Assembly: GCA_016342325.1 (NCBI GenBank)
Contig: JAEINR010000036.1
Span: 1 to 52,809 of the forward strand
Source of the DNA: Desulfobacterium sp.
GTDB lineage: Bacteria > Desulfobacterota > Desulfobacteria > Desulfobacterales > Desulfobacteraceae
Direction: 5' to 3'
DNA length: 52,809 nt
The notes beneath the pieces were generated by a model. That model was not told where the DNA came from. It was given only the letters and a program-made list of their open reading frames with translations, and did not search any database. The stretch's first letter is position 1. Every line of letters starts with the position of its first letter. The translations under genes and the position numbers were made by a program. Below, one piece after another: positions 24,530 through 34,077 of this stretch.

Positions 24530-26536
24530 TTACACTTTGAACCTGCCCACGATGGCGCTGAGCTGGGTGGACATCTCGTTCAAATGTTCCGCACTGATTT
24601 TCACCTGGTTGCTGTTGCTGGACATCTCTCCGGCTTCGGTGTTCACCTGGGTGATGTCCTGGGTGATCTCTTGTGCCACTGAGGCGCTTTGGTTGATGTT
24701 TTCGTTGACCTCCTGGATGCCCTGGGAGGCCTGGTTGATGTTGCTTGAGATCTCCTCTGTTGCCGATGACTGCTCTTCCACTGCCGCAGCAATGGTGCCC
24801 ACGATGTCGTTGACTCCGTTGATCACGGTTGAGATCTCGTTTATCTCATTGAGGGACTGGGTTGTGGATTGCTGCACCCCTTCGATCTGGGTCTTGATGT
24901 CCAGGGTTGCCCCGGCCGTCTGAAGTGCCAGATCCTTGATCTCGTTGGCCACCACGGCAAATCCCTTGCCGGCATCCCCGGCCCTTGCCGCCTCGATGGT
25001 TGCGTTCAGGGCCAGCAGGTTTGTCTGCTCGGAGATATCGGTGATGGTTTCGGTCACCCTGCCGATGGCCTGGGCTGCCTTGCCCAGTTCCGCCATTCTG
25101 CCGGAGGCGCTGGCGGATTTCTCCACCGCTTCCGTGGAGATGCTTCTTGCCTTTTCCGCATTCTGGGCGATCTCGTTGATGGTGGCGGTCATTTCTTCCG
25201 AAGCCGCTGCCACCATGGTTGTGTTGGTTGACGACTCTTCCATGGCAGCTGCCACTGAGCTTAAGTTGGTGTTCATCTCCTCGGTAGCAGCAGCCACGCT
25301 GGTGGCCCGGGTGGCCGTGTTTTCGGCCCCGGTAGACATCTGGGCCGCAATGGCCGATAGCTCGGTGGATGATTCGCTCACGCTTGCGGCATTCTCTCCG
25401 ATCTGTTTGATGATGTCCTGGAGTTTCTCGATAAAGGTGTTGAACCAGGTGGCAAGCTCCCCGATCTCGTCCTGGCTTGTCACCTGAAGGCGCATGGTGA
25501 GATCCCCTTCGCCTTCTGCAATGTCCTTGAGCCCTTCCACCGCTTTGTTCAGGGGGCTGACAAGGGCCCTGGAGAGAACGAGGATCACGGCAACGGTGAT
25601 GGTGATGGTGATGGCGATGAAGCCGATGAGAAGGGATGAGTTACGGATGGCCCGGGCCGTAGCCAGGAATTCATGGGCGTCCTGGGTGGTGGCGATATAC
25701 CAGTCGTTGATTCCCACGGCAGCGTAGCCCGCAATCTTGTCTACCTTGTTAAAGGTGTACTCTTCCACCCCGTTCTGGCCGGAGAGCAGGTGCTCGACAA
25801 AGCGCTCCATCCCTTTGAGGTTTTTTATGTTGAGGGTCAGGATGTGCTTTTCAAGGGGGTGGGCGATGATGGTGCCGGTTTTATCGGACATGAAGCCGTA
25901 ACCGGTGGTGCCGATCTTCCGGCTTTCGATCAAATTTGTAAAGGATTTGGCCTTGGTGACGACGGCAACCGTTCCCACCAGATCCCCCCCAGAGGAGCGG
26001 AGCGGAGCGCAGGCAACGGCGATCAATTTACCCGTGGACTTGGAGCGGACCATGTTCCCCATGGCGGCCTTGCCCGAGCCCACCGCTTTCTTGAAGTAGT
26101 CCCGGTCTGCCACATTAAAGCCTTTATATTCAGCGCCCCCCTCTTTCACTCCGGTGAGCCCGTTGCCCTTTGAATCGGTCACAAAGATTCCGAAATAGTC
26201 GCTTCCCATGTGGTTGAACTTGGCCTTGAAACTCTGGTACAGCTCGGAAAGGATCAGGGACGGATCTTGTGCATCGCCCTGGTCTATCCGGGTCACTGTC
26301 TGGACGATCTCTTTCTCTTCCGAAAAGAGCTTTACCTGGGTGAGATTGGCGGTAAGGATGTTGTTGGTGAGCTGGGCCAGATCCTTGGCCGCATCCTGCA
26401 CCTTGGTCTTTGACAGGGTTGTCAGGGCATCACCCGCCTTGTTGACGGCGACAAGGCCCACGAAGAAGAGGGGGATCAGGACAACCAGGATGCCTCCGGC
26501 CACAAGTTTGAAACCAATGGATTTGAATCGTTTCAT
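24530..26536 (-). CDS. Methyl-accepting chemotaxis protein with Cache sensor domain
   Basis: A 668-residue chemoreceptor: a first membrane segment (about 8-30), a periplasmic Cache-type domain (about 35-290; [52 protein letters not shown]), a second membrane segment (about 300-322), HAMP (about 323-375, [20 protein letters not shown]) and the signalling domain with hairpin tip [37 protein letters not shown] around residue 510. The tip binds CheA and CheW. GAGGAGAAAAAG precedes the ATG. A solute-binding protein gene follows directly. The attractant is not predictable from sequence. Confidence 0.93.
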   Translation of the reverse strand: MKRFKSIGFKLVAGGILVVLIPLFFVGLVAVNKAGDALTTLSKTKVQDAAKDLAQLTNNILTANLTQVKLFSEEKEIVQTVTRIDQGDAQDPSLILSELYQSFKAKFNHMGSDYFGIFVTDSKGNGLTGVKEGGAEYKGFNVADRDYFKKAVGSGKAAMGNMVRSKSTGKLIAVACAPLRSSGGDLVGTVAVVTKAKSFTNLIESRKIGTTGYGFMSDKTGTIIAHPLEKHILTLNIKNLKGMERFVEHLLSGQNGVEEYTFNKVDKIAGYAAVGINDWYIATTQDAHEFLATARAIRNSSLLIGFIAITITITVAVILVLSRALVSPLNKAVEGLKDIAEGEGDLTMRLQVTSQDEIGELATWFNTFIEKLQDIIKQIGENAASVSESSTELSAIAAQMSTGAENTATRATSVAAATEEMNTNLSSVAAAMEESSTNTTMVAAASEEMTATINEIAQNAEKARSISTEAVEKSASASGRMAELGKAAQAIGRVTETITDISEQTNLLALNATIEAARAGDAGKGFAVVANEIKDLALQTAGATLDIKTQIEGVQQSTTQSLNEINEISTVINGVNDIVGTIAAAVEEQSSATEEISSNINQASQGIQEVNENINQSASVAQEITQDITQVNTEAGEMSSNSNQVKISAEHLNEMSTQLSAIVGRFKV

Positions 26537-26612
26537 CTCTTTTTCTCCTCTATTGGGGATTTGATGGGTATTCCTTTTGGGATACGGGTGGTTTTAACGA
26601 TCCCAAGGGCGG

Positions 26613-27632
26613 TTAAAGCTCAAGGCGCCATCCCAGATGAACGCCGAAATCCGGGCTGTTGTCCATGGTGATGATGTTTTCGATGATGGAGAGATCCATT
26701 ACGCATCTTTTTCCGATCCTGAACTTCAGGCCCAGGTGCACCTCATGGGAGGGCTCGTTAAGTCCCTGGATCGTTTCAACCACCGAGGTGGAGTATAGGT
26801 ATTGTCCCAGGATGGCCGTATTTTGCGACAGGGTGTATGCCATGGCAAAGAGGCCGGTGAACTGGTGTCGTTTTAACTTGATGACGGTTTGCTGTGTCTC
26901 GTCCTGGTCATCGTACAGGGTGTATCCGGCGATGCCATAGGTGTAGAAGCTTGAATGCCACTTTTTTGCAAGGCCGATGCCCAGGCCCAGGTCCAGCCCG
27001 TTTCCGTTGGTGACGATATCTGCACTTTCAAAGGCATACCGGGCAACACCGTAGATATTGACTGCAGGCAGTACTCTGTTGTCGTGGAGGAAGTTGTAGT
27101 TGACAAAAAGGTTCAGGCCGTTGTTGTTGAGCTCATTGGCGGAGCTTTGGCTGATTAGGTTTCCTGTTACAGGATCGTATTTGCTGATGACGGCCCTTCC
27201 TTTTGGGTAGTCATCCCGGCCGTTCTGGCCGATGCCGAAAAGGTCGTGGAATCCCTGGATAAAGCCGTCCAACTCCCCGCCGAAATAGGAGCGGGAGTCC
27301 ACCACAACGCCAACCCCCAGCCGTTGGCTGAACCCGTAGCTGACGCCCAGGGTGGCGTCGAGCATCTCATAATCGAGAAGATAGCTCTCCTCCTGGGCCC
27401 AGACATTGGTCCAGGTCGCCTGGGCAAAGGATTTCCATCCCTGTTTGATATCTCCGGGTACGAGAAGCGGCAGTGTCAGCCTGAAGCTTTGGGCAACGGA
27501 CTGGGACCGGACGTTGAGGATACCCATGCCGTAGTTTAACTCCAGGGAATTTTCGCTGCCAAAGGCCCTAGGCGTGGCCATGACCAGGAGAAAAACGATT
27601 AACCGAGCAATGAAGGGGACTCTCTGTTTCAC
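26613..27632 (-). CDS. DUF3187-family outer-membrane protein
   Basis: A 339-residue exported protein: a signal peptide (about 1-25) followed by alternating amphipathic beta strands (for example SSFYTYGIAGYTLY, FAMAYTLSQNTAILGQYLYS, HEVHLGLKFRIG) and the C-terminal aromatic/Leu strand FGVHLGWRLEL expected for a beta-barrel recognised by BAM. The sequence resembles the DUF3187 family. It starts at GTG 27632 behind AGGTGG. It is on the same strand as the chemoreceptor, 76 bp upstream of it. Function unknown. Confidence 0.7.
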   Translation of the reverse strand: MKQRVPFIARLIVFLLVMATPRAFGSENSLELNYGMGILNVRSQSVAQSFRLTLPLLVPGDIKQGWKSFAQATWTNVWAQEESYLLDYEMLDATLGVSYGFSQRLGVGVVVDSRSYFGGELDGFIQGFHDLFGIGQNGRDDYPKGRAVISKYDPVTGNLISQSSANELNNNGLNLFVNYNFLHDNRVLPAVNIYGVARYAFESADIVTNGNGLDLGLGIGLAKKWHSSFYTYGIAGYTLYDDQDETQQTVIKLKRHQFTGLFAMAYTLSQNTAILGQYLYSTSVVETIQGLNEPSHEVHLGLKFRIGKRCVMDLSIIENIITMDNSPDFGVHLGWRLEL

Positions 27633-27742
27633 AATCCACCTTTTTAGGTACCAGTATAATGGTCCGACATGGAATAGTTTTTACAGATCCTCGTTACAAT
27701 CGGTGATCAGGTATCCGTTGCTATTGCAATATCTATCGTTAT

Positions 27743-29131
27743 TTATCCCATGATTTTCCTCAAAAAGGAAAGTTTATTTTTATAGGGGGGGTAGAACAGG
27801 GGCAGGTCGATCCAAGTATCTGATTTTAAAATGGCTTTTTTGTGGGAAAAACACTCGAATCCTGAAAAACCGTGGTAGGCTCCGATCCCGCTTTGTCCGA
27901 CGCCCCCAAAGGGAAGGTGGGGATTGGCAAGGTGCATCAGGCTGTTGTTGATGCAGCCGCCGCCAAACCGGATCGTGGATGTCAGGGTATCCTGGAAGGT
28001 TTTGTTCCCACTGAAAATATAGCAGGCCAGGGGGTGGTGGGGCAGGGCTTGAACGGTTCGGTAAATATCTTCCAGGTTTTCGTATTCGATAATCGGCAGT
28101 ACCGGTCCGAAAATCTCCTCTTTCATGACCGTGTCGTCAAGGGTGACGTTGTCCATCACGGTGGGGGCAATGAACCGTTCATTTTCATGGGCCTTACCGC
28201 CCACTATCACCTTTGCGGGGTCGATCAACGCCATGATCCGTTTCAAGTGGTCGTGGTTGACGATTCTGCCGTAGTCCGGGCTGGTCCTTGCATCTTTTCC
28301 AAAGCAATCGAGGATTCGCTGGGTCAGTTTCTTTAGAAAGGCTTTTTTGATGCTCTTGTGAACCAGGAGATAATCCGGAGCAACACAGGTCTGGCCCGCG
28401 TTGATGAACTTTCCCCGGACGATTCTTTTAACGGCGATGTCAAGGTTGGCATCGTGGTGGACGATGCAGGGGCTTTTTCCGCCCAGCTCAAGGGTGACCG
28501 GGGTAAGGTTTTGCGCCGCAGCCTGCATGACGATGGTGCCCACCCGGGTGCTGCCCGTAAAAAAGATGTGGTCGAATTTCTGGGCCAAAAGGGCTGTTGT
28601 CTGCTCCACTTCCCCTGGCACGGCAGCCACCAGCCCAGGGTCAAAGGTGTCGCCAATAATCTTGCAGATGATGTTGCTTGTGTTGGGGGTCATCTCAGAG
28701 GGCTTGAGCACCACGGTATTTCCTGCGGCAATGGCCGCCGTCAAGGGTGCCATGGCCAGCTGGAACGGGTAGTTGTAGGGGGCGATGATGAGGTTGACCC
28801 CAAGGGGGGTGTAGAGAATCCGGCTCTTGCCCGGCTGGACAAGGATGGAGGTCGGGACCCGTTTGGGACGCATCCATTTTTTGAGATGCTTCAGGGTCTG
28901 GGTGATATCATGTATGCAGATGCCGGTCTCGGTGCCATAGGCTTCGAATTCGGGTTTCCCAAGATCCTTTTTAAGGGCACTGTGAATCGCTCCTTCATGG
29001 GTTTTGATGGCGGTTCGAAGCCGTTCCAGGCTATTCTTCCGGGATTCATAGCCCAGGGTCTCCCGGGTGTTGAAAAAATGATGCTGGTTCCGGACAAGGA
29101 GATCGATCTGGGGGCGTGGTGTTGGCGTCAT
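27743..29131 (-). CDS. Aldehyde dehydrogenase, class 3-like
   Basis: A 462-residue NAD(P)-dependent aldehyde dehydrogenase that should oxidise aldehydes to acids. It has the N-terminal cofactor domain (PYNYPFQLAMAPLTAAIAAGNTV, about 110; FTGSTRVGTIV, about 180), the catalytic Glu in LELGGKSP (about 205) and the catalytic Cys in NAGQTCVAPDY (about 240). The C-terminal part (FGGGCINNSLMHL, LPFGGVGQSGIGAYHG) is typical of class 3 / coniferyl-type enzymes. A C-terminal hydrophobic/basic tail (LFYPPYKNKLSFLRKIMG) might associate with membranes, as in some ALDH3 proteins. ATG 29131 has GAGGTAAAAT upstream. Confidence 0.9.
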   Translation of the reverse strand: MTPTPRPQIDLLVRNQHHFFNTRETLGYESRKNSLERLRTAIKTHEGAIHSALKKDLGKPEFEAYGTETGICIHDITQTLKHLKKWMRPKRVPTSILVQPGKSRILYTPLGVNLIIAPYNYPFQLAMAPLTAAIAAGNTVVLKPSEMTPNTSNIICKIIGDTFDPGLVAAVPGEVEQTTALLAQKFDHIFFTGSTRVGTIVMQAAAQNLTPVTLELGGKSPCIVHHDANLDIAVKRIVRGKFINAGQTCVAPDYLLVHKSIKKAFLKKLTQRILDCFGKDARTSPDYGRIVNHDHLKRIMALIDPAKVIVGGKAHENERFIAPTVMDNVTLDDTVMKEEIFGPVLPIIEYENLEDIYRTVQALPHHPLACYIFSGNKTFQDTLTSTIRFGGGCINNSLMHLANPHLPFGGVGQSGIGAYHGFSGFECFSHKKAILKSDTWIDLPLFYPPYKNKLSFLRKIMG

Positions 29132-29186
29132 TATTTTACCTCGTGATCGTTTATAATGGTGGTGGGTTATAAAATCGTATCTATCA

Positions 29187-29215
29187 TTGATAGTTTTATT
29201 TTTAAATAAGATCAA
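29187..29215 (-). promoter_or_regulatory. Putative promoter of the aldehyde dehydrogenase gene with overlapping palindrome
   Basis: On the minus strand, TTGATC (29215-29210), a 17-bp spacer and TATCAA (29192-29187). The perfect palindrome CTATCATTGATAG (29181-29193) covers the -10 box and is a likely operator. Confidence 0.4.
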
Positions 29216-29282
29216 GAAAAAATAAAGAACATTGTTCTGTAAATTTAACGTTTTTACCATATAAAATGAAAAAGTTCTTGGG

Positions 29283-29310
29283 TTGAACCAAAATTTATGT
29301 AAGGTATAAT
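29283..29310 (+). promoter_or_regulatory. Putative sigma-70-like promoter of the FGE-like gene
   Basis: TTGAAC (29283-29288), a 16-bp spacer and TATAAT (29305-29310), 38 bp before the start at 29349. Confidence 0.5.
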
Positions 29311-29348
29311 CTGATATGAATTCTTAAGCCCCCTACATCGAGGTGATT

Positions 29349-30122
29349 ATGAGAAACGTGCTCTGTCTGGCAGTGACCCTTTGTCTTGTCTCTATTCTCT
29401 ACCGACCCGGTTCTTTGGGTGCCGAAGAGGTGACTGCATCAGATTCCTGGGTCGAACCCAACACCGGCATGGCGTTTGTCTCGGTTCCCGGCGGCTGCTT
29501 TATGATGGGAAACAATTCGGGCGAGTCCGATGAAAGGCCCAGCCATGAGGCGTGTGTCTACGATTTCTGGATCGGCAGGTACGAGGTGACCCAGGGCCAG
29601 TGGAAGGCGATCATGGGGTCTAATCCCTCACGGTTCAAAAAAGGTGACAATTATCCCGTGGAGATGGTTTCCTGGGATGATGTAAAGGTGTTTTTGAAAC
29701 GATTGAACGAAATCTCCACCGAAACGTTTCGTTTGCCCACGGAAGCCGAATGGGAGTACGCCGCCACCTGTGGGGGGGAGGGGTTTACCTTTGCCGGCGG
29801 GGACGATATTGATGCCGTGGCCTGGTATGACGGCAACAGTAATGAAACCACCCATGGGGTGGGTACCAAGGCGCCCAACAACTATGCCCTCTACGATATG
29901 AGCGGAAACGTCTGGGAGTGGTGCGAGGATGTCCACGCATGGAACGCTTACTCCAACACCGGGCGCACAACGCCTCTGTTTCTGGGCAAGGGGTTTCGTA
30001 AGGTCGATCGCGGAGGCAGCTGGGTTAACTTTAAGGGGGATGTCCGCGCCACCCGACGGGATCGCTACAATCCCGAAGATAAGAGTAGCAACCTGGGGTT
30101 TCGCCTCATCCGGGAACCGTGA
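29349..30122 (+). CDS. Exported FGE-sulfatase-fold (SUMF1-like) protein, probably not a formylglycine generator
   Basis: A 257-residue protein with a signal peptide (about 1-24) and a full formylglycine-generating-enzyme fold: MAFVSVPGGCFMMG, IGRYEVTQGQWKAIMG, NYPVEMVSWDDVKVFL, FRLPTEAEWEYAA, YDMSGNVWEWCED and DRGGSW. True FGEs have two cysteines shortly after RGGSW that bind copper; here that stretch (VNFKGDVRATRRDRY) has none. It is therefore likely a binding or structural relative in the periplasm. ATG 29349 has GAGGTG upstream; the promoter is visible at 29283. A dispersed repeat (copy A) follows the stop. Confidence 0.82.
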   Translation: MRNVLCLAVTLCLVSILYRPGSLGAEEVTASDSWVEPNTGMAFVSVPGGCFMMGNNSGESDERPSHEACVYDFWIGRYEVTQGQWKAIMGSNPSRFKKGDNYPVEMVSWDDVKVFLKRLNEISTETFRLPTEAEWEYAATCGGEGFTFAGGDDIDAVAWYDGNSNETTHGVGTKAPNNYALYDMSGNVWEWCEDVHAWNAYSNTGRTTPLFLGKGFRKVDRGGSWVNFKGDVRATRRDRYNPEDKSSNLGFRLIREP

Positions 30123-30148
30123 TTGACTGCAATTGGAATCGGCTCAAC

Positions 30149-30232
30149 TTTAGCTTCTTAGCTCTGAGTTTCGTGTTATTTTGCCACGAGCGTCAGAAAG
30201 GTTTTTTTGGGTTCTGGCTTGTCCAGGTTAAG
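30149..30232 (+). repeat. Dispersed structured repeat, copy A
   Basis: One of four related copies (others at 38536-38617, 39566-39646 and 52471-52529). The conserved order is AGCTTCTTAGCT, a 13-bp imperfect hairpin (TCTGA...TCAGA ends, TTATTTTG loop), a T-rich spacer, then GGTTCTGGCTTGTCCAGG. In this copy the lower stem has lost two pairs but the CGTG/CACG pairs are perfect. It is the main content of the 164-bp gap before 30287. Confidence 0.75.
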
Positions 30233-30286
30233 ACTTACACCCCACTCTGAAAGTTGAGTCATCTATTAACCGTACAGGAGTGTTTC

Positions 30287-30934
30287 ATGACGATTTTATG
30301 TAAGCGATGGCTGGTCTTAGTGGCAGGTTTGTTGGTTATGATAACCGGGTGTTCCAAAAAAAACGTCTCCCATTCCGAATTTATGGGAAAATATGAGAAT
30401 CAACAAAATAGCGCCGATTTTGCCTATGTGAAACCTGCGACGGATTTTTTTTCCTATGACAAGGTGATGATGGATTACCTGATCCTGTTTTTGGATGAAG
30501 ACACTGATTACAGAGGCATACAGGCCGACGAACTTAACGAGGTCGCCCTTGCCTTTCACCAGGCTGTGATCGACGATTTCTCTTCCTCCCTGATCCTGGT
30601 GGAAAAGCCCGGCCCCGGTGTGCTGAGGGTCCGTCCGGCCTTGACGGGTGTCACCTTTACCAAGCCTGAACCCAATTCAATCACCTCTGTTTATGCCAGG
30701 AACCAGGCCCGTTTGGTTCGCAAGATTCCGGGCAATCCCCACCTGGACCTTGAAGACGCTTCCATGGAGTTTGAATTCCTTGATTCCGTGACCCAGGATC
30801 GATTGGCCGTGGCCGTGGATCCCTGTCCCGAAATCAATCCCAAGGGCCGGCTAAGGATGGAGGTGTTGACCGAAACCTTTGAGGCCTGTGCAAAGAGCCT
30901 CCAGCAAAAGCTTGAGAAACTAAGGAACAAATAG
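30287..30934 (+). CDS. DUF3313-like lipoprotein
   Basis: A 215-residue lipoprotein: signal sequence with lipobox MITGC (Cys about 22), then a domain whose pattern (FMGKYENQ, FAYVKPATDFFSYDKVMMD, FHQAVIDDFSSSLILVEKPGPGVLRVRPALTGV) matches DUF3313 proteins. Such lipoproteins are periplasmic or outer-membrane anchored and uncharacterised. ATG 30287 has CAGGAG upstream. It converges with the RND efflux operon, with a long palindrome between them. Confidence 0.75.
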   Translation: MTILCKRWLVLVAGLLVMITGCSKKNVSHSEFMGKYENQQNSADFAYVKPATDFFSYDKVMMDYLILFLDEDTDYRGIQADELNEVALAFHQAVIDDFSSSLILVEKPGPGVLRVRPALTGVTFTKPEPNSITSVYARNQARLVRKIPGNPHLDLEDASMEFEFLDSVTQDRLAVAVDPCPEINPKGRLRMEVLTETFEACAKSLQQKLEKLRNK

Positions 30935-30956
30935 AGGGCTTAAGCCGAATGATGTG

Positions 30957-31005
30957 CGGGGTCAGGCCTAGCTTATTTAAGGACAATAAGCTAGGCCTGA
31001 CCCCG
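30957..31005. terminator. Perfect 21-bp palindrome (REP-like; probable bidirectional terminator)
   Basis: The left arm 30957-30977 and right arm 30985-31005 are exact reverse complements with a 7-nt loop TAAGGAC. The arms read CGGGGTCAGGCCTAGCTTATT. It lies between convergent genes (30934 stop; 31012 stop of the RND pump) and is followed by TTTCT on the plus strand. A solo arm occurs at 22170-22190, so it belongs to a dispersed family of the REP type. Confidence 0.8.
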
Positions 31006-31011
31006 TTTCTA

Positions 31012-34000
31012 TTATTCCGGTTGAACCCGGTAAAAGAGCCGGTAGAGAACCGGTACGAATATCAAGGTGATCACCGTCGCGAACAAAAGCCCGAAAATGA
31101 TGGTGATGGCCATGGGCCGCCATAGGATGCCACCCCCGATCCACAGGGGAACAAGGCCGAAGGTGGTGGTGGCAGTGGTGAGCAGGATGGGCCTGAACCG
31201 CTGAACCCCGGCATTGATGATGGCCTCTCCGGGCCGGTCTTCCATGAGATCCGTCTCGATCTTTATCCTGTCCAGAAGCACGATGGCATTGTTGATCACG
31301 ATGCCGGAGAGGGATATGAGACCGAGGAAGGCCATGAATCCGAAGGTAGAACCGCAGAGGAGAAGCCCGGCACTCACCCCGATGAGTCCCAGGGGAATGG
31401 TCATGAGCACGATCCCGGGTTTCTTGAACGAGTTGAACTGGGCGATGAGGAGCAGCACGATGATGAATCCTGAGAGGGGAAGATTATTTGCCACGGCCCC
31501 CATGGAGTCGCTGCTGTTCTCGGCATCTCCCCCCAGTTCATAGGTGTAGCCCGGTCCCCAGCCCTGCTGTTGCTTTTTGAGCCAGGGTTGGATCTGGTCG
31601 GTGATCTCCTTTGCCGTGACGGTTTTGCCAAGTTTGCAACTCACGGTCATGGTTTTGTAGAGATCCCGTCTCAGGATTTTGGTGGCCTGCCAGGTCACCC
31701 CGATATCCGCCACCTGCTTTAAGGGCACGCTCACCTGTTTTGTCTGGGAAAAAATGGGCAGGGTTTCCAGGCGGTTGATCGTCATGCTTTCCCCCAGCCG
31801 ACTTCGCATGACAATGGGGATCTCCTTGTCTCCCTCCCTGAAATAATCCACGGTGGAGCCGGAAAGCGTGGTTTGAAGGGCGGTTGCCACCTCCTGGTTG
31901 GTGAGTCCGGCAAGCCGGGTCCGGGTGTTGTCCAGGGTGACCACGAGCTTCTTGCCCCAGACCCCCCAGTCGTCCGTGACGTTCCGGGTGCCGGGGATTG
32001 CTGTGAGCCGGGCCTTTACCGCTTCCATAATGTGTGAGAGTTTTTTAACGTCTTTTCCCGTGATCCTGATGGCCACCGGGGTAGCGGAACCGCCGCCCTC
32101 GGCCAGGCGGTCGATGGTTGCCGTGAGATCCGGGAACCTGTCAAAGCAGAATCGGTCCAACAGGTCGATGACCCGCTGGTTGGCTGCATCGTCCGTGGTG
32201 TTCATGAGAATGTGGGCCGCGTTGGGGCTGGATTCCGGGGGCGTATATCCAAGGTCGTACTTTGGGGCGCCTTCGCCGATATAGGTGGACCAGCTGGTAA
32301 TCCCACCTTCTTTATTGTCCTTTGCCAGAAGGGTTTTTTGGATAAAGGCTTCGATCTCTTTTACCACGGTATCGGTGCGTTGGATATCCGTTCCCAGGGG
32401 AAGCTCAAGGTTTGCCGATACAAGGGGCCTTTCGCTCTGGGGAAAGAAGACAAAGGGGATTTTGGTAAAGGCTGCCACCGATCCAAGGAACAGAATCGCG
32501 ATGACGAGGCAGACACTCTTCGGCCATCTGAGTCCGGTCGTGAGTAATCGGCGGTAGACCAGGGCCAGGCGATCGAACATCCCTTCCTTTTGTTTTTTTT
32601 CGGGATCGATCCGGATGAACCGGATGGCCAGCAAAGGAATGATGGTCAGGGAAAGTACCCAGGAGCTGATGAGGGCGATGGCCACCACCACAAAGATCTG
32701 GCCCATGATTTCTCCCATGGTGGATTCGGCCAGATAGAAGGCAAGGAACGCCGCAATGGTGGTGAGGGATGAGGTGAGTAGCGGCACCATCAGTTCCATG
32801 GCAGCGGCAACGGTTGCCTCCACAGCCTTAAGACCCGATTCCATTTTCACCATGATCGCTTCGCTCATGACAATGGCGTTGTCCACCAGCATGCCCAGGG
32901 CAATGATCAGGGAGGCGAGGGAAACCTTGTTGAGGCCCAGGCCGAGCTTTGACATCACAAGAAAGGTGACGACAATGGTGGCCGGGATCAGGGCCGACAC
33001 CACCACGCCGGTTCTCAAGCCCAGGAATAGGAACATGGTGACAAGGACGATGACGACACTCTGGATGAGGTTGCTGAGGAAGTCGTCCACCGACTTTTCC
33101 ACCACCTGGTCCTGGGAGGCCACCCGGAACAGGTCGATGCCGATGGGATAGGTCTCAAGATATTCGTTGATCTTCCCTTGCACCTGGTGGCCCAGGGTGA
33201 TGATGTTGCCCCCTTGTTTAAGGGAAACTCCCAGGACGAGTCCGGGTTCTCCGTTGATCCGGACCAGGGTTTTCGCAGGGTCCACATAGGCCCTGTATAT
33301 GGTGGTTACGTCCCCGAGGTGGATGATGTTGTCGCTGTTATCAGGGGATATGATGGTTTGGCCTAGTGCTTTAAGGGAGGCAAAACTACCGGTGGGTTCA
33401 AGGATCACCCGCTCGTCCCCAAGCTTTATATCCCCGCCTGGAAAGAGGATGTTGGTCTGGGTGATCACCTGCTCCACGCTCTTTTTAGAGAGGCCGAGCT
33501 GGGCCAGCTTTGCATCGTCATACTCGATGAAGACTCGCTCCTCCTGTTCGCCGGCGATCTCCACCTTGGCGGCATCCGGTATCTTGATCAATCCGTCCCT
33601 GATCTCGTCGGCAATATCCTTGAGTTCACTTGGGGAATAGCCGTCCCCCACAAGGCCGAGGAGGATACCGAACACATCCCCCATCTCATCGTCCACCCGG
33701 ACGCTGGTGCCGGACGGCAGGTCGGGTTCCACCGCCTCCACCTTTCGCCGGATATTGTCGAAGATGGGTCTGAGGTCGGTCTCACTGTCTTTGATCATGA
33801 TGGTGACGATGGAGAGGCCGGTCCTGGACTCGCTGTTAATATAGTCCACCTCAGGGATCTCCTGGATGATCTTTTCAATCTTGTCCGTGACAAGTTCCTC
33901 TACCCTTGCCGGGGAGGCCCCGGAAAAGGTGGTCACGACACTGGCGGCCCGGATGAGAAAAGGAGGCATGTCGTCCCGGGACATGGTGTTGTAGCCGGTG

Positions 34001-34077
34001 ATGCCCATGAACACTGCGGCAACCAAAAGGGCTGCAAACAAGGGTTTGTTGTTGATGGCGATCTTTGTGATATTCAT
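31012..34077 (-). CDS. RND efflux pump inner-membrane transporter
   Basis: A 1021-residue RND-superfamily transporter (AcrB/HAE1-like), close to the usual length of about 1030. The N-terminal segment (NNKPLFAALLVAAVFMGITGYNTM) is TM1. The large periplasmic loops contain SRTGLSIVTIMI, and the central membrane block includes LIIALGMLVDNAIVMSEAIMV with the Asp of the proton relay. The second half includes GLISLSGIVINNAIVLLDRI and ends in TM12. It overlaps the membrane-fusion gene by 4 bp (ATGA). Its likely role is proton-driven export of small molecules, with substrate unknown. Confidence 0.93.
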   Translation of the reverse strand: MNITKIAINNKPLFAALLVAAVFMGITGYNTMSRDDMPPFLIRAASVVTTFSGASPARVEELVTDKIEKIIQEIPEVDYINSESRTGLSIVTIMIKDSETDLRPIFDNIRRKVEAVEPDLPSGTSVRVDDEMGDVFGILLGLVGDGYSPSELKDIADEIRDGLIKIPDAAKVEIAGEQEERVFIEYDDAKLAQLGLSKKSVEQVITQTNILFPGGDIKLGDERVILEPTGSFASLKALGQTIISPDNSDNIIHLGDVTTIYRAYVDPAKTLVRINGEPGLVLGVSLKQGGNIITLGHQVQGKINEYLETYPIGIDLFRVASQDQVVEKSVDDFLSNLIQSVVIVLVTMFLFLGLRTGVVVSALIPATIVVTFLVMSKLGLGLNKVSLASLIIALGMLVDNAIVMSEAIMVKMESGLKAVEATVAAAMELMVPLLTSSLTTIAAFLAFYLAESTMGEIMGQIFVVVAIALISSWVLSLTIIPLLAIRFIRIDPEKKQKEGMFDRLALVYRRLLTTGLRWPKSVCLVIAILFLGSVAAFTKIPFVFFPQSERPLVSANLELPLGTDIQRTDTVVKEIEAFIQKTLLAKDNKEGGITSWSTYIGEGAPKYDLGYTPPESSPNAAHILMNTTDDAANQRVIDLLDRFCFDRFPDLTATIDRLAEGGGSATPVAIRITGKDVKKLSHIMEAVKARLTAIPGTRNVTDDWGVWGKKLVVTLDNTRTRLAGLTNQEVATALQTTLSGSTVDYFREGDKEIPIVMRSRLGESMTINRLETLPIFSQTKQVSVPLKQVADIGVTWQATKILRRDLYKTMTVSCKLGKTVTAKEITDQIQPWLKKQQQGWGPGYTYELGGDAENSSDSMGAVANNLPLSGFIIVLLLIAQFNSFKKPGIVLMTIPLGLIGVSAGLLLCGSTFGFMAFLGLISLSGIVINNAIVLLDRIKIETDLMEDRPGEAIINAGVQRFRPILLTTATTTFGLVPLWIGGGILWRPMAITIIFGLLFATVITLIFVPVLYRLFYRVQPE

